From contig CACZBS010000026.1 in assembly GCA_902779455.1 (NCBI GenBank), positions 1 to 51,145 on the forward strand: a DNA stretch of 51,145 bases. Reading direction: 5' to 3'. This DNA comes from an uncultured Prevotellaceae bacterium (lineage in GTDB: Bacteria > Bacteroidota > Bacteroidia > Bacteroidales > Bacteroidaceae). The stretch's first letter is position 1. The number at the start of each line of letters is the position of its first letter. The position numbers and the translations under genes were made by a program. Below are positions 1-8,141 of this stretch, piece by piece. The notes beneath the pieces are model-generated. The model was not told where the DNA came from. It was given only the letters and a program-made list of their open reading frames with translations, and did not search any database.

Positions 1-98
1 TCTTCCAAAGCAGATTTGTTTGATTTGTTCAGATTTGAAGGATTTCTCGCCGTAGGCGACTAAAAATCAAGGCTTTCGCATGCTTGCGAAAGTTGAGT
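1..98. repeat. 98-bp repeat, identical inverted copy at 50525-50622
   Basis: This stretch is the exact reverse complement of 50525-50622. It contains two hairpins separated by an AT-rich spacer: TCGCC-GTA-GGCGA around 46-58, and CTTTCGCA / TGCGAAAG around 73-92. The window begins inside the repeat, so its left limit is unknown. It looks like a dispersed REP-type intergenic element. The matching copy lies 10 bp downstream of the menD stop codon, where it could act as a terminator. Confidence 0.9.
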
Positions 99-137
99 TT
101 GTTTTATATTAAAGCATTAAACTGCGTATGTGTTTAA

Positions 138-240
138 GTTAGAGACCCCACCCCCGACCCCTCCCCTTGAAGGGAGGGGAGTAAAGCCTCCCCCGACCCC
201 TCCGAAGGAGGGGAGCAGCTGCGCCGTCATTCCCCGTCAG
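138..240. repeat. GC-rich palindromic repeat cluster, left of the HU-related gene
   Basis: Two adjacent copies of a GC-rich element are seen in reverse orientation. Each has a palindrome of the CCCCTCCCCTTGAAGGGAGGGG type, flanked by a GTTAGAGACCCC arm on one side and a CTGCGCCGTCATTCCCCGTC arm on the other. The same element recurs at 1162-1226, 1252-1328 and 51002-51066 and was not seen elsewhere in the window. It encodes nothing recognisable. Confidence 0.8.
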
Positions 241-462
241 AATTGTTGATGTCCCTGTTGTCTTGTTGTCTTGATGTCAGAAAATTCTTGATGTCCTATC
301 GTCTTGATGTCAAAAACGGAGGGGCGGAACGGGGGAGTTAGAGCGCTGTTGTGTGGTGTACACGTTGATGTAACGTGCTGAGCGTCAGGGTGTCTTGTTG
401 TCGGCGAAGGAAATATATTTGAAATAAAAGTTGGGAAAATTTGGAATCGGGCGATTTTTTTG
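241..462. other. Gene-free upstream region of the HU-related gene with GACATCAAGAC repeats
   Basis: At about 242-316 there are several direct copies of TTGTTGTCTTGATGTC-like words (GACATCAAGACAAC on the other strand). The rest, about 317-462, is intergenic and closely matches the inverted region 50790-50960 at the other end of the window, including a 31-bp perfect match (326-356 against 50907-50937). No gene is visible here. The section 99-137 between the terminal repeat and the GC-rich cluster is AT-rich and also shows nothing. Confidence 0.6.
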
Positions 463-470
463 TACCTTTG
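463..470 (+). promoter_or_regulatory. Bacteroidetes -7 box (TACCTTTG) of the HU-related gene
   Basis: TACCTTTG fits the Bacteroidetes -7 consensus TAnnTTTG and is followed by CATCG. Transcription would start near 475, giving a leader of about 90 nt before the ATG at 565. A related box and leader are found inverted near 50790. Confidence 0.75.
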
Positions 471-564
471 CATCGTGGTTCAGGAACAATAGCGCGCATG
501 ATTCCAAGAGACCACACACACGAAAACCTGATTATTAACCATTAAAAACACACACAGAGAGATT

Positions 565-1071
565 ATGGCAAAGCTTTTTTACCGAATGTATCAGAACACG
601 GTCAACAACGAGAAGACGCTGGGCAAGTTCTACGCCCGCCTCGTCCACACGGAGACGCTGGGGCTGGAGGCGCTGGCTGAGCACATCGCACATCACGGCA
701 CGGTCTACACCGAGGACGTCGTGCTGGGCGTGCTGAAGAAGTTCTCGAGCTGCCTGCTGGAGATGCTCTACGACTCGAAGAAGGTGAAGGTCGACGGCCT
801 CGGCACGTTCTACCTCTCGGCTGCATCGACGGGTGCGGACAGCGTCGACGAGTTCTCGGCCGACAACATCAAGCGCATCCGCGTCCGCTTCCTGCCCGAG
901 CAGGTGAAGCAGAAGCTCTCCTCGACCCGCCTGCGCTCGGAGGTCAGCCTGCTCAACATCGCCAACCTGACGGAGGTCGGGGACGGCGGATCGGGCAGCG
1001 GCGGCAGTGGCAGCGGCAGCAACAGCGGCGGCGATGACAACGAGCCCGTCGTGGAGAAGCCGGGGGACTGA
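565..1071 (+). CDS. HU-related DNA-binding protein (HU_rel type)
   Basis: The 168-residue product starts MAKLFYRMYQNTV and matches the HU-related family abundant in Bacteroides and Prevotella, which carry many copies per genome. The HU-like fold spans about residues 1-130: an N-terminal helical pair, then the segment VKVDGLGTFYLS and the arm region around residue 80-115. The C-terminus (about 142-168) is a flexible Gly/Ser tail followed by acidic residues. It should bind DNA as a dimer in the cytoplasm; its specific role is unknown. It is flanked on both sides by GC-rich palindromic repeats in opposite orientation, and a smalltalk-type gene follows 497 bp downstream, a neighbour commonly seen for this family. 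Confidence 0.85.
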   Translation: MAKLFYRMYQNTVNNEKTLGKFYARLVHTETLGLEALAEHIAHHGTVYTEDVVLGVLKKFSSCLLEMLYDSKKVKVDGLGTFYLSAASTGADSVDEFSADNIKRIRVRFLPEQVKQKLSSTRLRSEVSLLNIANLTEVGDGGSGSGGSGSGSNSGGDDNEPVVEKPGD

Positions 1072-1075
1072 GCCC

Positions 1076-1328
1076 CGCCCGGCCTCCCCGAAGGGGAGGG
1101 GTGGCTGGCGCGCGGTCCGACGGGGATGACGGCGCAGATAGGGGGGAAGGCTCGCGGTCTGACGGGGATGACGGCGCAGCTACTCCCCTCCCTTCAAGGG
1201 GAGGGGCCAGGGGTGGGGTCTCTAACTCTTTCCGCCTAAAGAATATACAGACCCCAACCCTTAAAATAGTTACAGACCCCACCCCCAACCCCTCCCCTTG
1301 AAGGGAGGGGAGTGGCTGCGCCGTCATT
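1076..1328. repeat. GC-rich palindromic repeats downstream of the HU-related gene
   Basis: Immediately after the HU stop codon is a short perfect hairpin, CCTCCCC-GAA-GGGGAGG (about 1083-1100), which may terminate transcription. Two fuller copies of the element follow: one forward (about 1162-1226, ending GGGGTCTCTAACT) and one reversed (about 1252-1328, ending GGCTGCGCCGTCATT). With 138-240 they bracket the HU-related gene. Open frames through this stretch are repeat-derived and not credible genes. Confidence 0.8.
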
Positions 1329-1332
1329 CACC

Positions 1333-1562
1333 ACTCTTCACTCTTCAATCTTCAATAATCTCCAATCTTCAATCTTCAATAATCTCCAATCTTCACTCTT
1401 CAATCTTCAATTTTCAATCTCCAATCTCCAATCTTCAATTTCCAATCTTCAATAATTTCCAATCTTCAATAATTTCCAATCTTCAATAATTTCCAATCTT
1501 CAATAATTTCCAATCTTCATTTTCCAATCTTCAATCTTCAATAATCTTCAATCTTCAATCTC
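1333..1562. repeat. Pyrimidine-rich tandem repeat region (CAATCTTCAATAATTTC units)
   Basis: About 230 bp are built from CAATCTTC, CAATAATC and CAATTTC words. The core holds four perfect 17-bp units CAATCTTCAATAATTTC at 1443-1459, 1460-1476, 1477-1493 and 1494-1510, with degenerate units on both sides. Seventeen is not a multiple of three, so a conserved protein repeat is unlikely. The array ends 6 bp before the ATG of the smalltalk-type gene, so repeat number could affect the leader of that gene. Confidence 0.9.
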
Positions 1563-1568
1563 ACCGCT

Positions 1569-1679
1569 ATGTGGAAGAATAAGGCTTTTTGGAAGTTCGT
1601 CGTCAATGCGCTGCTCTACATCCTTTCGGGTATCGCGACGGCGCTGGGCATCACGGCATGCGTCAATGCCCTCGGCTAG
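1569..1679 (+). CDS. Smalltalk-type small protein (36 aa)
   Basis: A 36-codon ORF starts MWKNKAFWKFVVNALLYI and ends ITACVNALG. It has the layout of the small proteins called smalltalk in Bacteroidales annotation: a basic and aromatic N-terminus, then a single hydrophobic helix (about residues 9-30) rich in Ala, Gly and Ile with the LSGIATALG motif. It probably sits in the inner membrane. Its function is not known. Such genes often lie beside HU-related genes, as here. No clear -7 box is visible ahead of it, because the repeat array occupies its upstream region. Confidence 0.7.
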   Translation: MWKNKAFWKFVVNALLYILSGIATALGITACVNALG

Positions 1680-1784
1680 TTCTCTTTTTGCAATTTATTT
1701 CCTCTCTGACAGGTTCGATCGCTGTGACAGCGGGGCGAGTTTTTCGTTTACGCAGTGTTTACTGCGGAAAGCGCGGCAAATCAA

Positions 1785-1808
1785 CAAGTCAGCAAGTCAG
1801 CAAGTCAA
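1785..1808. repeat. Three 8-bp direct repeats (CAAGTCAG)
   Basis: Three consecutive CAAGTCAG units (the last ends in AA) lie between the smalltalk-type gene and the convergent GH43-like gene. A small hairpin, CGCAGT-GTTT-ACTGCG (1751-1766), lies just before it but lacks a T-run. Otherwise 1680-1847 shows no gene. Confidence 0.8.
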
Positions 1809-1847
1809 CATTTTGCCTAAATTCTGTCCTCATTTCTTTCTGTCAGT

Positions 1848-4406
1848 CTACCTGACGACCTTGCGGCCCCCGGCGATGTAGACGCCGTGGCCGAGGGGGC
1901 CTTGCAGGTCCCGCCTCTGCCCCTGCAGGTTGTAGAGGGCATGGACGTCGGGCGACGGGAGTGCATGAGGGGCGGTGAGGGCAGAGGGAGAACCCTCGGC
2001 CGGCGTGACGACGAAGTTGTCGAACCGGATGCGCGAGTTGTGCGCGCGGAACCCGGCGCGGCCAGTGAGGAAGGGCTGCGTGTCGGTGTAGATGAGCACG
2101 GGCTGCTGCATGTCGTCGATGTAGCAGCTGATGGTGGCGCCCTTGACCTCCACCTTCATGTGGTGCGGCACGGCGGGATTGACGGTATGGCTGACCGTGG
2201 CGAGTGCCTGCCAGCCGAAGTTGTGCTTGCCCAGCGTCACCGATGTGGCGGAGGCCAGGAGGACGTAGCCCTGGAGGAAGTCGGTGCCCAGCACGGGGTT
2301 GTCGTCGGCCCCGCCAGTCGAGGCGTTGGTGGTGCGCACGAGCAGTCCGCCGTTCATCTCCCCAAAGGGATAGCTGACGTCGCACTCGACGGTGTAGTCA
2401 GTCATGTGGATGTCGCCGTAGGCGCCCATCAGCATCTTGCCGTAGCCGCCGGTCGACTCGAGCTGTCCGTCGGCGATGGTCCAGTTGCCTTCGCGATAGC
2501 CCCAGTCGGGGCTGAAGCCTTGGTCGAAGTTGTCGGCCATGGTGTGCGGATGGGCCACGCCGGGCTTGAAGCTGTATTCATAGATGAGGGGATGGCCGTC
2601 GACGACTTCGATGGTCAGCTGGTGGCGGCCTGCGGGTAGGGTGATGCCGGAGAGGGGCTGCGTGACGACGGATGAGCGCGTGGAAGGCAGCTCGACGATG
2701 CCGGTCAGGGGGTGGCCGTCGATGAGCAGCCGCACGTGGGCGACGGCCGATGAGCGATAGCGCAGGCCGAGGTTGAAGGGGCCCTCGTGCCGGATGTTGA
2801 CCTGATAGGTCAGGGTGCTGCCGTCACTGCACTGCATGTAGTAGGCCGTGCCGGGCGTGAGGGAGTAGGCCGTTGGGCGCACGTCGGCCGACTTGTCGGT
2901 ACACATCGAGGCGGCGATCGTGCCGGGGATGGGGAGACTGACGCCGAGGATGGCGCTGCCGTCGACGTAGGGGCTGAGGGCGATGTAGGAGAAGCAGGCG
3001 GGAGCCGACTGGGCGACGTAGCCGATCTTGCCTCCGCCCGTCTGCGCGGTCAGCAGGTATTTGCGCATGCCGTCGACGAAGATGCGGGTGATGCGGCCGT
3101 TCTTCTCGATGCGGATGGCATGCCAGGCGGCGGGGTCGAAGTCGGCGGGCAGCGAGAAGGAGCGGCGCGACTTCGCGGCACCGTCGGCATAGACAGCGAC
3201 TTCGAGCCGCCTGTCAGCCGTATGGATGAGCGCCTCGGCATAGTTGTCGGCATCGCGATAGGAGAAGACGGCGCCGAAGCTGCCCGTCAGGCCGTCGGCG
3301 GAACGGGCGGTGAACTCGGCCGTATAGTCTTCGTGGGCAGCCTTGTCGAAGATTGCGACGTGGCGCCCCTCGGCAGAGGACACGCGCAGATGGTCGGCGT
3401 CGGCAATCTGCCAGAGGCCGTCGTCGTCAGTGGTCCAGTCAGCGCCGAGCGCCTCACGCTCGAAGTAGTCGGATGTGGCCGTCAGCGGAGGGTCCTGCTC
3501 CCAGTCGGTGGGGCCGGTCATGATGAGCTTGTCGCCACACCATCCGATGCGTTCGAAGTTGAGCAGTCGGCGGGCCTTGTTGTCCTGCAGGTTATGATAG
3601 CAGAAGAAATAGGTGTCGAGGTCGGGGCCGACGAAGGCCGTTCCGTGGCCCAGGGCCTTGTGCGTGGGCGTCTCGGCATCGATGAGGATGGGGTTCTGGC
3701 TGGCCTGGGGCCGGAATCCTGCGAGGGGGCCGCTGCCCGAGATGGCATAGTCGATGCGATAGGCGTCGGTCCAGACGTGGTTGCCGGTGTAGAGGAGGTA
3801 GTAGAGGTTGTTGCGCTTGAAGACGCAGGGCCCCTCGGTCCACTGCCCGCTCATGCAGCAGCCCAGGTCGACGTCGTCGGCCAGGCTGAGGTGGGTGGGC
3901 ATGGCGCATCCGCGGATGCCGCCGTTGTTGGCGTGATAGAAGTACCAGCTGCCGTCGTCGTCGACAAACATGGAGCCGTCGATGTCGCGGCCGAGGTTGC
4001 CAGTCTGATGGACGAAGGGGCCGAGGGGACTGTCGCTCGTGAGCAGATAGTGGCCCCCGCCTCGCGGCGATGTACACATGTAGAACCGGCCGTTCCAGTA
4101 GATCACCTCAGGCGCATAGGCCACGGCGGTCGTCTCGTCGGTGCAGCAGACGTAGGAGGTCGACCATTCCGTGAGGTCCTTCGACCGCCAGCAGTAGATG
4201 TTGCGGTCGCCGGCACTGACGTAGAGGTAGTAGTAGCCTCGATACTTCATGATGTAGGGGTCGCCCAGGCTGCGGTTCTCCAGTCCGGGCAGCACCATCG
4301 GGTTGGTCCATGCCGCCACGCGGATGGAGCCGGTCATCCATAGTGTCAGCAGGATTGTGGCCAGGCGTATGGCCCTGCTTATCGCCGTCTGATGTGTCTG
4401 CTTCAT
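1848..4406 (-). CDS. Secreted GH43-like glycoside hydrolase with C-terminal beta-sandwich domains
   Basis: The 852-residue protein has a signal peptide (about 1-32) and an N-terminal five-bladed propeller of GH43 type. The three expected acids are visible: Asp49 in SLGDPYI (base), Asp143 in DIDGSMF (pKa modulator) and Glu191 in QWTEGPCVF (general acid). Downstream are a concanavalin-like sandwich (about 316-480), a CBM6/35-like region (about 490-620) and a second concanavalin-like domain (about 625-800). The C-terminus, LYNLQGQR to GVYIAGGRKVVR, is the Prevotella-type tail of secreted enzymes. The likely role is cleaving arabinosyl or xylosyl side chains of plant glycans outside the cell; the exact linkage cannot be read from the sequence. 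It follows the GH78 gene by 27 bp, so they form one transcription unit. Confidence 0.8.
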   Translation of the reverse strand: MKQTHQTAISRAIRLATILLTLWMTGSIRVAAWTNPMVLPGLENRSLGDPYIMKYRGYYYLYVSAGDRNIYCWRSKDLTEWSTSYVCCTDETTAVAYAPEVIYWNGRFYMCTSPRGGGHYLLTSDSPLGPFVHQTGNLGRDIDGSMFVDDDGSWYFYHANNGGIRGCAMPTHLSLADDVDLGCCMSGQWTEGPCVFKRNNLYYLLYTGNHVWTDAYRIDYAISGSGPLAGFRPQASQNPILIDAETPTHKALGHGTAFVGPDLDTYFFCYHNLQDNKARRLLNFERIGWCGDKLIMTGPTDWEQDPPLTATSDYFEREALGADWTTDDDGLWQIADADHLRVSSAEGRHVAIFDKAAHEDYTAEFTARSADGLTGSFGAVFSYRDADNYAEALIHTADRRLEVAVYADGAAKSRRSFSLPADFDPAAWHAIRIEKNGRITRIFVDGMRKYLLTAQTGGGKIGYVAQSAPACFSYIALSPYVDGSAILGVSLPIPGTIAASMCTDKSADVRPTAYSLTPGTAYYMQCSDGSTLTYQVNIRHEGPFNLGLRYRSSAVAHVRLLIDGHPLTGIVELPSTRSSVVTQPLSGITLPAGRHQLTIEVVDGHPLIYEYSFKPGVAHPHTMADNFDQGFSPDWGYREGNWTIADGQLESTGGYGKMLMGAYGDIHMTDYTVECDVSYPFGEMNGGLLVRTTNASTGGADDNPVLGTDFLQGYVLLASATSVTLGKHNFGWQALATVSHTVNPAVPHHMKVEVKGATISCYIDDMQQPVLIYTDTQPFLTGRAGFRAHNSRIRFDNFVVTPAEGSPSALTAPHALPSPDVHALYNLQGQRRDLQGPLGHGVYIAGGRKVVR

Positions 4407-4433
4407 AATCGTAAGGGGGGTGGGGGGAGTTTC

Positions 4434-7400
4434 TTATCTGACAATCTTTCTGCCGCTGGCGATGTAGATGTTTTTCGTCGGACGCGACGGCAGGTCGGCC
4501 AGGCTGGCGGTCAGCGGCCGCCCCAGCAGGTCGTAGGCCGGCCCGTCGTCAGCGGCCCCCTGTGCGGGCAGTGAGGGGGCGTGGATGGCCGTCAGCAGGT
4601 TCGACGTGAAGTGATACGTGCCCGAGCCGAGGCGGAAGACATGGCAGCCGTCAGCATAGCCCACATACTCGACGCCCTCGGCCTCAGCTGCCGGAAGGCC
4701 GCTCTCGTAGACCTGCGTCTGCTCGTCGGCAGCGGGCAGCAGGAGCGTGGCCGTCGTGTTGGCCGGGACGGTGCAGTCGTAGGTCAGCGCGTCCTGGCCG
4801 TCGGCCTGCCATGCCGAGCGGATGTCGCCGTAGTAGCTGTGGTGGTGGCCGCTGGCGCTGGTGATGAGGCCCTGTCCGTCGGGCAGCGTGGTGCGGCGGT
4901 CGGGCTGTGGCTGCAGGATGATGTGGCGGAAGCCGGGCTCGTCGGGGTCATACTCGATGCCGACCATGTAGCGATACATCCACTCGCCGACGGCCCCATA
5001 GGCATAGTGGTTGAACGAGTTCATGCCGGGGTCGCCGAAGCCCGACTCGCGCGTGTAGCTGTTCCATCGCTCCCAGATGGTGGTGGCGCCCTGGTCGACG
5101 CTGTAGAGCCACGACGGACAATCGCGCTGCAGCAGCAGGTCGTAGGCCAGGTCGGTCATGCCGAACCGCGACAGCGTGGTGTTGAGGATGGCCGTGCCGG
5201 CAAAGCCCGTGTTCAGCTTATACTTGTTGCGGGTGATGGCCATGCGGAGGCGGTTCTTGATGTTGTCGAGTTCCTTGTCGCCCTCCAGCAGGTTGTAGTC
5301 GAGGGCCATGAGGAAGGCCGTCTGCGTGTTCTGACGTATGGTGGGGGTGATGTAGCGCTGGCGGAACTCGGCCTTGATGGCCTGGTAGAGCTGTTCGTAC
5401 TTCTCAGCCTTCTGGGCATAGGCATCGCCCTCCGCCTCGCTCAGCTGGCGCGACATGTAGGCCATGAGCTGCGCATCGAGGGCATAGTAGGCCACGGCGA
5501 TGTAGCGCGTGTCCGTCGCGACGAACGAGAGCCAGTCGCCCCACGTCAGTCCGCCGCCGTTGTATTTGTAGCCGTCGAAGACCTGGCGCGACAGGTAGTC
5601 CATGTATCGCTCCATCGAGGCATAGTTCTGTCGCAGGGCCTCGATGTTGCCCGTCATGACGTAGATATTGTACGGCACGAGGATGCCGGCGTCGGCCCAG
5701 ACGCACTGTCCGAAGGGCGTGCCCCAGCACTCGGGGGCCACGCCCGGATAGGCGCCCTCGGCGTTCTGGCCGTCGCGCATGTCCTGCATCCATTTCATGT
5801 AGAACGACCCCATGTCGGCGTTGAACAGGCCGGTGCGCGAGAAGACTTGCGTGTCGGCGGTCCAGCCCAGCCGCTCGTCGCGCTGCGGACAGTCGGTGGG
5901 CACGCTGAGCAGGTTGCCGCGCTGGCCCCATGTGATGTTCTCGAACAGGCGGTTTACCAGCGCGTTGCTCGTCTCGAGCGAGCCCAGCTCGCAGGTTGAC
6001 GAGCTGACGGGTACGGCCTCGATGCTGAGCATCTCGACGTCGTCAGTGGGCGTCACCTCGCAGTAGCGGAAGCCATAGAACGTCGTCGAGGGGTGATAGG
6101 CCTCGCCCTCCGTCGCCCCGCTCAGGGTGTAGCTGAGCGATGCCTTGGCCGAGCGCAGGTTGGCCAGGTAGGGCGTCCCGCCGGGGCCGTCGTTGCCACG
6201 GCTGCGCGACCCGTCGTCGTTGAGCATCTCGACGAAGCGCATATTTAGCTGACAGCCTCGTGCGCCCTTCACCTTGAAGCTGACCCACCCGACGACGTTC
6301 TGGCCGAAGTCGAGCAGCAGGCTCTGGCCGCGCTTCACGGCGACGGGAGCTTTCCACTCGCCCTCCTGTGTGCGCACCACGTTGGCCATGCCGAAATCGG
6401 TGCCCGTCGCCTTGGTTCCCTCGTAGATGGTGGCCGTGCGCACCTGGCGGACCAGTCCTGGCAGGGTTTGCACGTAGCCCCCCGTGAAGGCCTCCACCAC
6501 GCCGTGGAAGTCAGTGTTCTGCCCGACCCCCAGCCATTGGCTGTCGTCGTAGTCGGCGCTGGTCCAGTCGTCGGCCTGGCGGGCGTCATAGACCTCGCCG
6601 TCGTAGATGTCGCCCAGCATCAGCGCCCCGCGACGCGACGAGCGCCACGTGAGGTCGCTGACGACGACCTCCTCGCTGCCGTCGTCGTAGCGGATGAGCA
6701 GCTTGGCCAGGAATCCCAGCTCAGGCGACCCGTAGGCTCCGTGCATGACGGCTCCTGCCCACCAGCCCGTTGTGACGAGGGCGCTGAGCGCGTTGCGGCC
6801 TTCGTTGAGCAGTGCCGTGACGTCGTGGGTGCTATAGAAGACACGATGGCGGAAGTCGGTCCAGCCGGGTTTCAGCTCCTCGTAGAGCATGGAGCCGTCG
6901 GGCTGCGGATGGCCCACGCGGCGACCGTTCATGAAGACGTCGTAGACGCCCAGCCCGCTGGTGAAGAGCATGGCAGAGACGACGCGGCGGCCCACGTCGA
7001 ACGTCTTGCGGAACATGGGCATGCCCTCCTCCGACGCCTGCCAGACGAGCACGTGGCTCGTCGTGGCGCCGACGATGCGCAGCTTGCCGTCGTCAGTGAC
7101 CGTGCCGCCAGTGAAGCTGTTGCCGCTGGCGAAGTCCTCGTAGAAGAGCACCGTGCCGTCAGCCGTGCTGACGCGTATGTCGTCGTAGACGCCAATCTCC
7201 TCGCGCCCGTCGCGCTCGCCGTGGTCCTCGCGCATGCCGACGCGCCCGAATCTGAAGTTGCCAGTGCGGTCGTCCACCAGTACATCGTTAATATATGTAC
7301 GTGCGCGCGATGCTCCCGTCACTACGATGCGCAGTGCAAACTCGTCGGTATTGTTCAGCTCCACCTTGCCACGCAGGTCGACATCGGCCAGACAGGCAGG

Positions 7401-8003
7401 ATTGCCGTTCTGCCAGACGTGGGGGCGCAGCCGCGGGTAGTCGCCCTCGGTGTTCAGCTGCCAGTAGTAGAAGTTGCCGTCGTCCTGCATGGCGAAGCAG
7501 AGGCCGGCAGCCGTGTGCTCGATGCGCACGAGACCCTCGACGGTGTAGTCCTTCACTCCCGCCAAGCTCTCGTCGCGCGCCGCCTTGATCCACATGGCGC
7601 CGCTCCAGCCTGTCGACAGCAGGCCCGTCTCGAAGTAGGCCGTCTCGTCCGACGTGGCCTGCCGGCCTTTGTTGTCCGTCACCACGACGCGCCAGTAGTA
7701 GCGCGTGGCTGGCTGCAGGGGCAGGTTGCCCACCCTGACGTGGGCTGACGCGCTGCTCCTGACGACGCCCGAGTCGAACACCTTGTCCGTGCCCTCGGCG
7801 TCGGTGCTGACCTGCAGCTTGTAGGCGGTCTGCACGACGCCGCGGTCTTCCGATTGCAGCTGCCATGAGAACAGCGGCGCCGTCTGGTCGATGCCACTCG
7901 GGTTGCGGAGCGACTCCACGCGCAAGTTGTCCACTGTCAGAGCCGTGGCTGCGACGGCGCTCATGGCCATCAGCAGGATGCTCAGCAAAAGTCTTTTTTT
8001 CAT
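4434..8003 (-). CDS. Secreted GH78 alpha-L-rhamnosidase
   Basis: The product (1189 aa) has a signal peptide, MKKRLLLSILLMAMS to ATALT, and the GH78 layout: N-terminal fibronectin-like domain, beta-sandwich domains, then an (alpha/alpha)6 barrel and a C-terminal sandwich. The barrel carries PTDCPQRDERLGWTADTQ near residue 705 (the Glu of DERLGW is the family general acid) and GATTIWERWNS near residue 976 (Glu is the base). An extra concanavalin-like domain is inserted at about residues 150-300. The tail ends IYIASGRKIVR. It should release terminal alpha-L-rhamnose from rhamnogalacturonan or plant glycosides. An in-frame ATG lies two codons upstream at 8009, but AAGGA directly abuts it; the spacing favours 8003. 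Confidence 0.92.
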   Translation of the reverse strand: MKKRLLLSILLMAMSAVAATALTVDNLRVESLRNPSGIDQTAPLFSWQLQSEDRGVVQTAYKLQVSTDAEGTDKVFDSGVVRSSASAHVRVGNLPLQPATRYYWRVVVTDNKGRQATSDETAYFETGLLSTGWSGAMWIKAARDESLAGVKDYTVEGLVRIEHTAAGLCFAMQDDGNFYYWQLNTEGDYPRLRPHVWQNGNPACLADVDLRGKVELNNTDEFALRIVVTGASRARTYINDVLVDDRTGNFRFGRVGMREDHGERDGREEIGVYDDIRVSTADGTVLFYEDFASGNSFTGGTVTDDGKLRIVGATTSHVLVWQASEEGMPMFRKTFDVGRRVVSAMLFTSGLGVYDVFMNGRRVGHPQPDGSMLYEELKPGWTDFRHRVFYSTHDVTALLNEGRNALSALVTTGWWAGAVMHGAYGSPELGFLAKLLIRYDDGSEEVVVSDLTWRSSRRGALMLGDIYDGEVYDARQADDWTSADYDDSQWLGVGQNTDFHGVVEAFTGGYVQTLPGLVRQVRTATIYEGTKATGTDFGMANVVRTQEGEWKAPVAVKRGQSLLLDFGQNVVGWVSFKVKGARGCQLNMRFVEMLNDDGSRSRGNDGPGGTPYLANLRSAKASLSYTLSGATEGEAYHPSTTFYGFRYCEVTPTDDVEMLSIEAVPVSSSTCELGSLETSNALVNRLFENITWGQRGNLLSVPTDCPQRDERLGWTADTQVFSRTGLFNADMGSFYMKWMQDMRDGQNAEGAYPGVAPECWGTPFGQCVWADAGILVPYNIYVMTGNIEALRQNYASMERYMDYLSRQVFDGYKYNGGGLTWGDWLSFVATDTRYIAVAYYALDAQLMAYMSRQLSEAEGDAYAQKAEKYEQLYQAIKAEFRQRYITPTIRQNTQTAFLMALDYNLLEGDKELDNIKNRLRMAITRNKYKLNTGFAGTAILNTTLSRFGMTDLAYDLLLQRDCPSWLYSVDQGATTIWERWNSYTRESGFGDPGMNSFNHYAYGAVGEWMYRYMVGIEYDPDEPGFRHIILQPQPDRRTTLPDGQGLITSASGHHHSYYGDIRSAWQADGQDALTYDCTVPANTTATLLLPAADEQTQVYESGLPAAEAEGVEYVGYADGCHVFRLGSGTYHFTSNLLTAIHAPSLPAQGAADDGPAYDLLGRPLTASLADLPSRPTKNIYIASGRKIVR

Positions 8004-8044
8004 AGTCATTCCTTGTTTTAGATTCCTTGATGCCTTATTTCCTG

Positions 8045-8052
8045 CAAAGTTA
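8045..8052 (-). promoter_or_regulatory. -7 box (TAACTTTG) for the GH78-GH43 operon
   Basis: On the minus strand TAACTTTG is followed by CAGG, about 40 bp ahead of the GH78 start. It matches TAnnTTTG and is the only such box in the right place, so it is the likely start of the two-gene glycan operon. Confidence 0.7.
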
Positions 8053-8141
8053 CATCAATCCGGGGGGCATTATGGAAAAATACTCGCCATATAATGAAAC
8101 AATCTGGGCAAAATGGCGATCATGCCGATACCCATTTTACA

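Noticed and set aside
1298-1489. Repetitive open frame (SSIISNLQ repeats)
   Set aside because: It is a translation of the 17-bp and related tandem repeats and has no start signal.
2787-4343. Long open frame of 518 codons on the plus strand
   Set aside because: It is antisense to the GH43-like gene, with composition expected from the GC-rich codon pattern of the real gene. The same applies to the long frames opposite the GH78 gene, menD and the VTC gene.
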